Source of the DNA: Lysobacteraceae bacterium
GTDB taxonomy: Bacteria; Pseudomonadota; Gammaproteobacteria; Steroidobacterales; Steroidobacteraceae
DNA length: 8,111 nucleotides
Direction: 5' to 3'
NCBI GenBank assembly: GCA_012516015.1
Contig: JAAYXG010000671.1
Location: 1 to 8,111, forward strand
This document shows positions 6,535-8,111 of this stretch, in pieces; the first letter of the stretch is position 1, and every line of letters begins with the position of its first letter. The translations under genes were made by a program, and so were the position numbers. Below the pieces are notes generated by a model that worked only from the letters and a program-made list of their open reading frames with translations, had not been told where the DNA came from and ran no database searches.

Positions 6535-8111
<1,577 letters not shown>

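Overview
The window is GC-rich and densely coded, with long open frames on both strands and strong Shine-Dalgarno sites. It looks like chromosome, island or plasmid DNA of a GC-rich Pseudomonadota, most likely beta- or gammaproteobacterial. That guess rests on composition and on the resemblance of the efflux genes to the Cus/Sil systems of Cupriavidus-like and enteric bacteria. No rRNA, tRNA, CRISPR array, transposase or integrase is visible. Both ends cut through genes.

Left block (1-4980, minus strand): a monovalent copper/silver efflux operon in the order cusF-cusC-cusB-cusA. It encodes a periplasmic CusF-type metallochaperone, a TolC-like outer-membrane channel, a membrane-fusion adaptor with an N-terminal metal-binding module and its own C-terminal CusF domain, and the first 542 residues of the RND pump. 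cusC and cusB overlap by 4 nt. cusB and cusA are separated by 1 nt.

Middle block (4981-6310): a 104-bp divergent promoter region, then a class I SAM-dependent methyltransferase on the plus strand, a short convergent gap with a possible hairpin, and a small secreted protein of unknown function on the minus strand.

Right block (6311-8111): a divergent promoter region of about 220 bp, followed by the first 525 residues of a CPC-type (P1B) copper/silver-translocating ATPase. It has a very His-rich N-terminal tail and a Cys-based heavy-metal-binding domain instead of HMA domains.

How the parts fit: the ATPase would move Cu(I)/Ag(I) from cytoplasm to periplasm. CusF and the adaptor's metal sites would capture it there and pass it to CusA and out through CusC. 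The clearest non-coding signal is a 16-bp motif of the form ATKAS-N5-TGTAAT, present three times and only in the two divergent promoter regions: once upstream of cusF and twice between the small secreted protein and the ATPase. It resembles the operator type bound by CopR/CusR-family response regulators and would join the efflux operon, the ATPase and probably the small protein into one regulon. No regulator gene is in the window.
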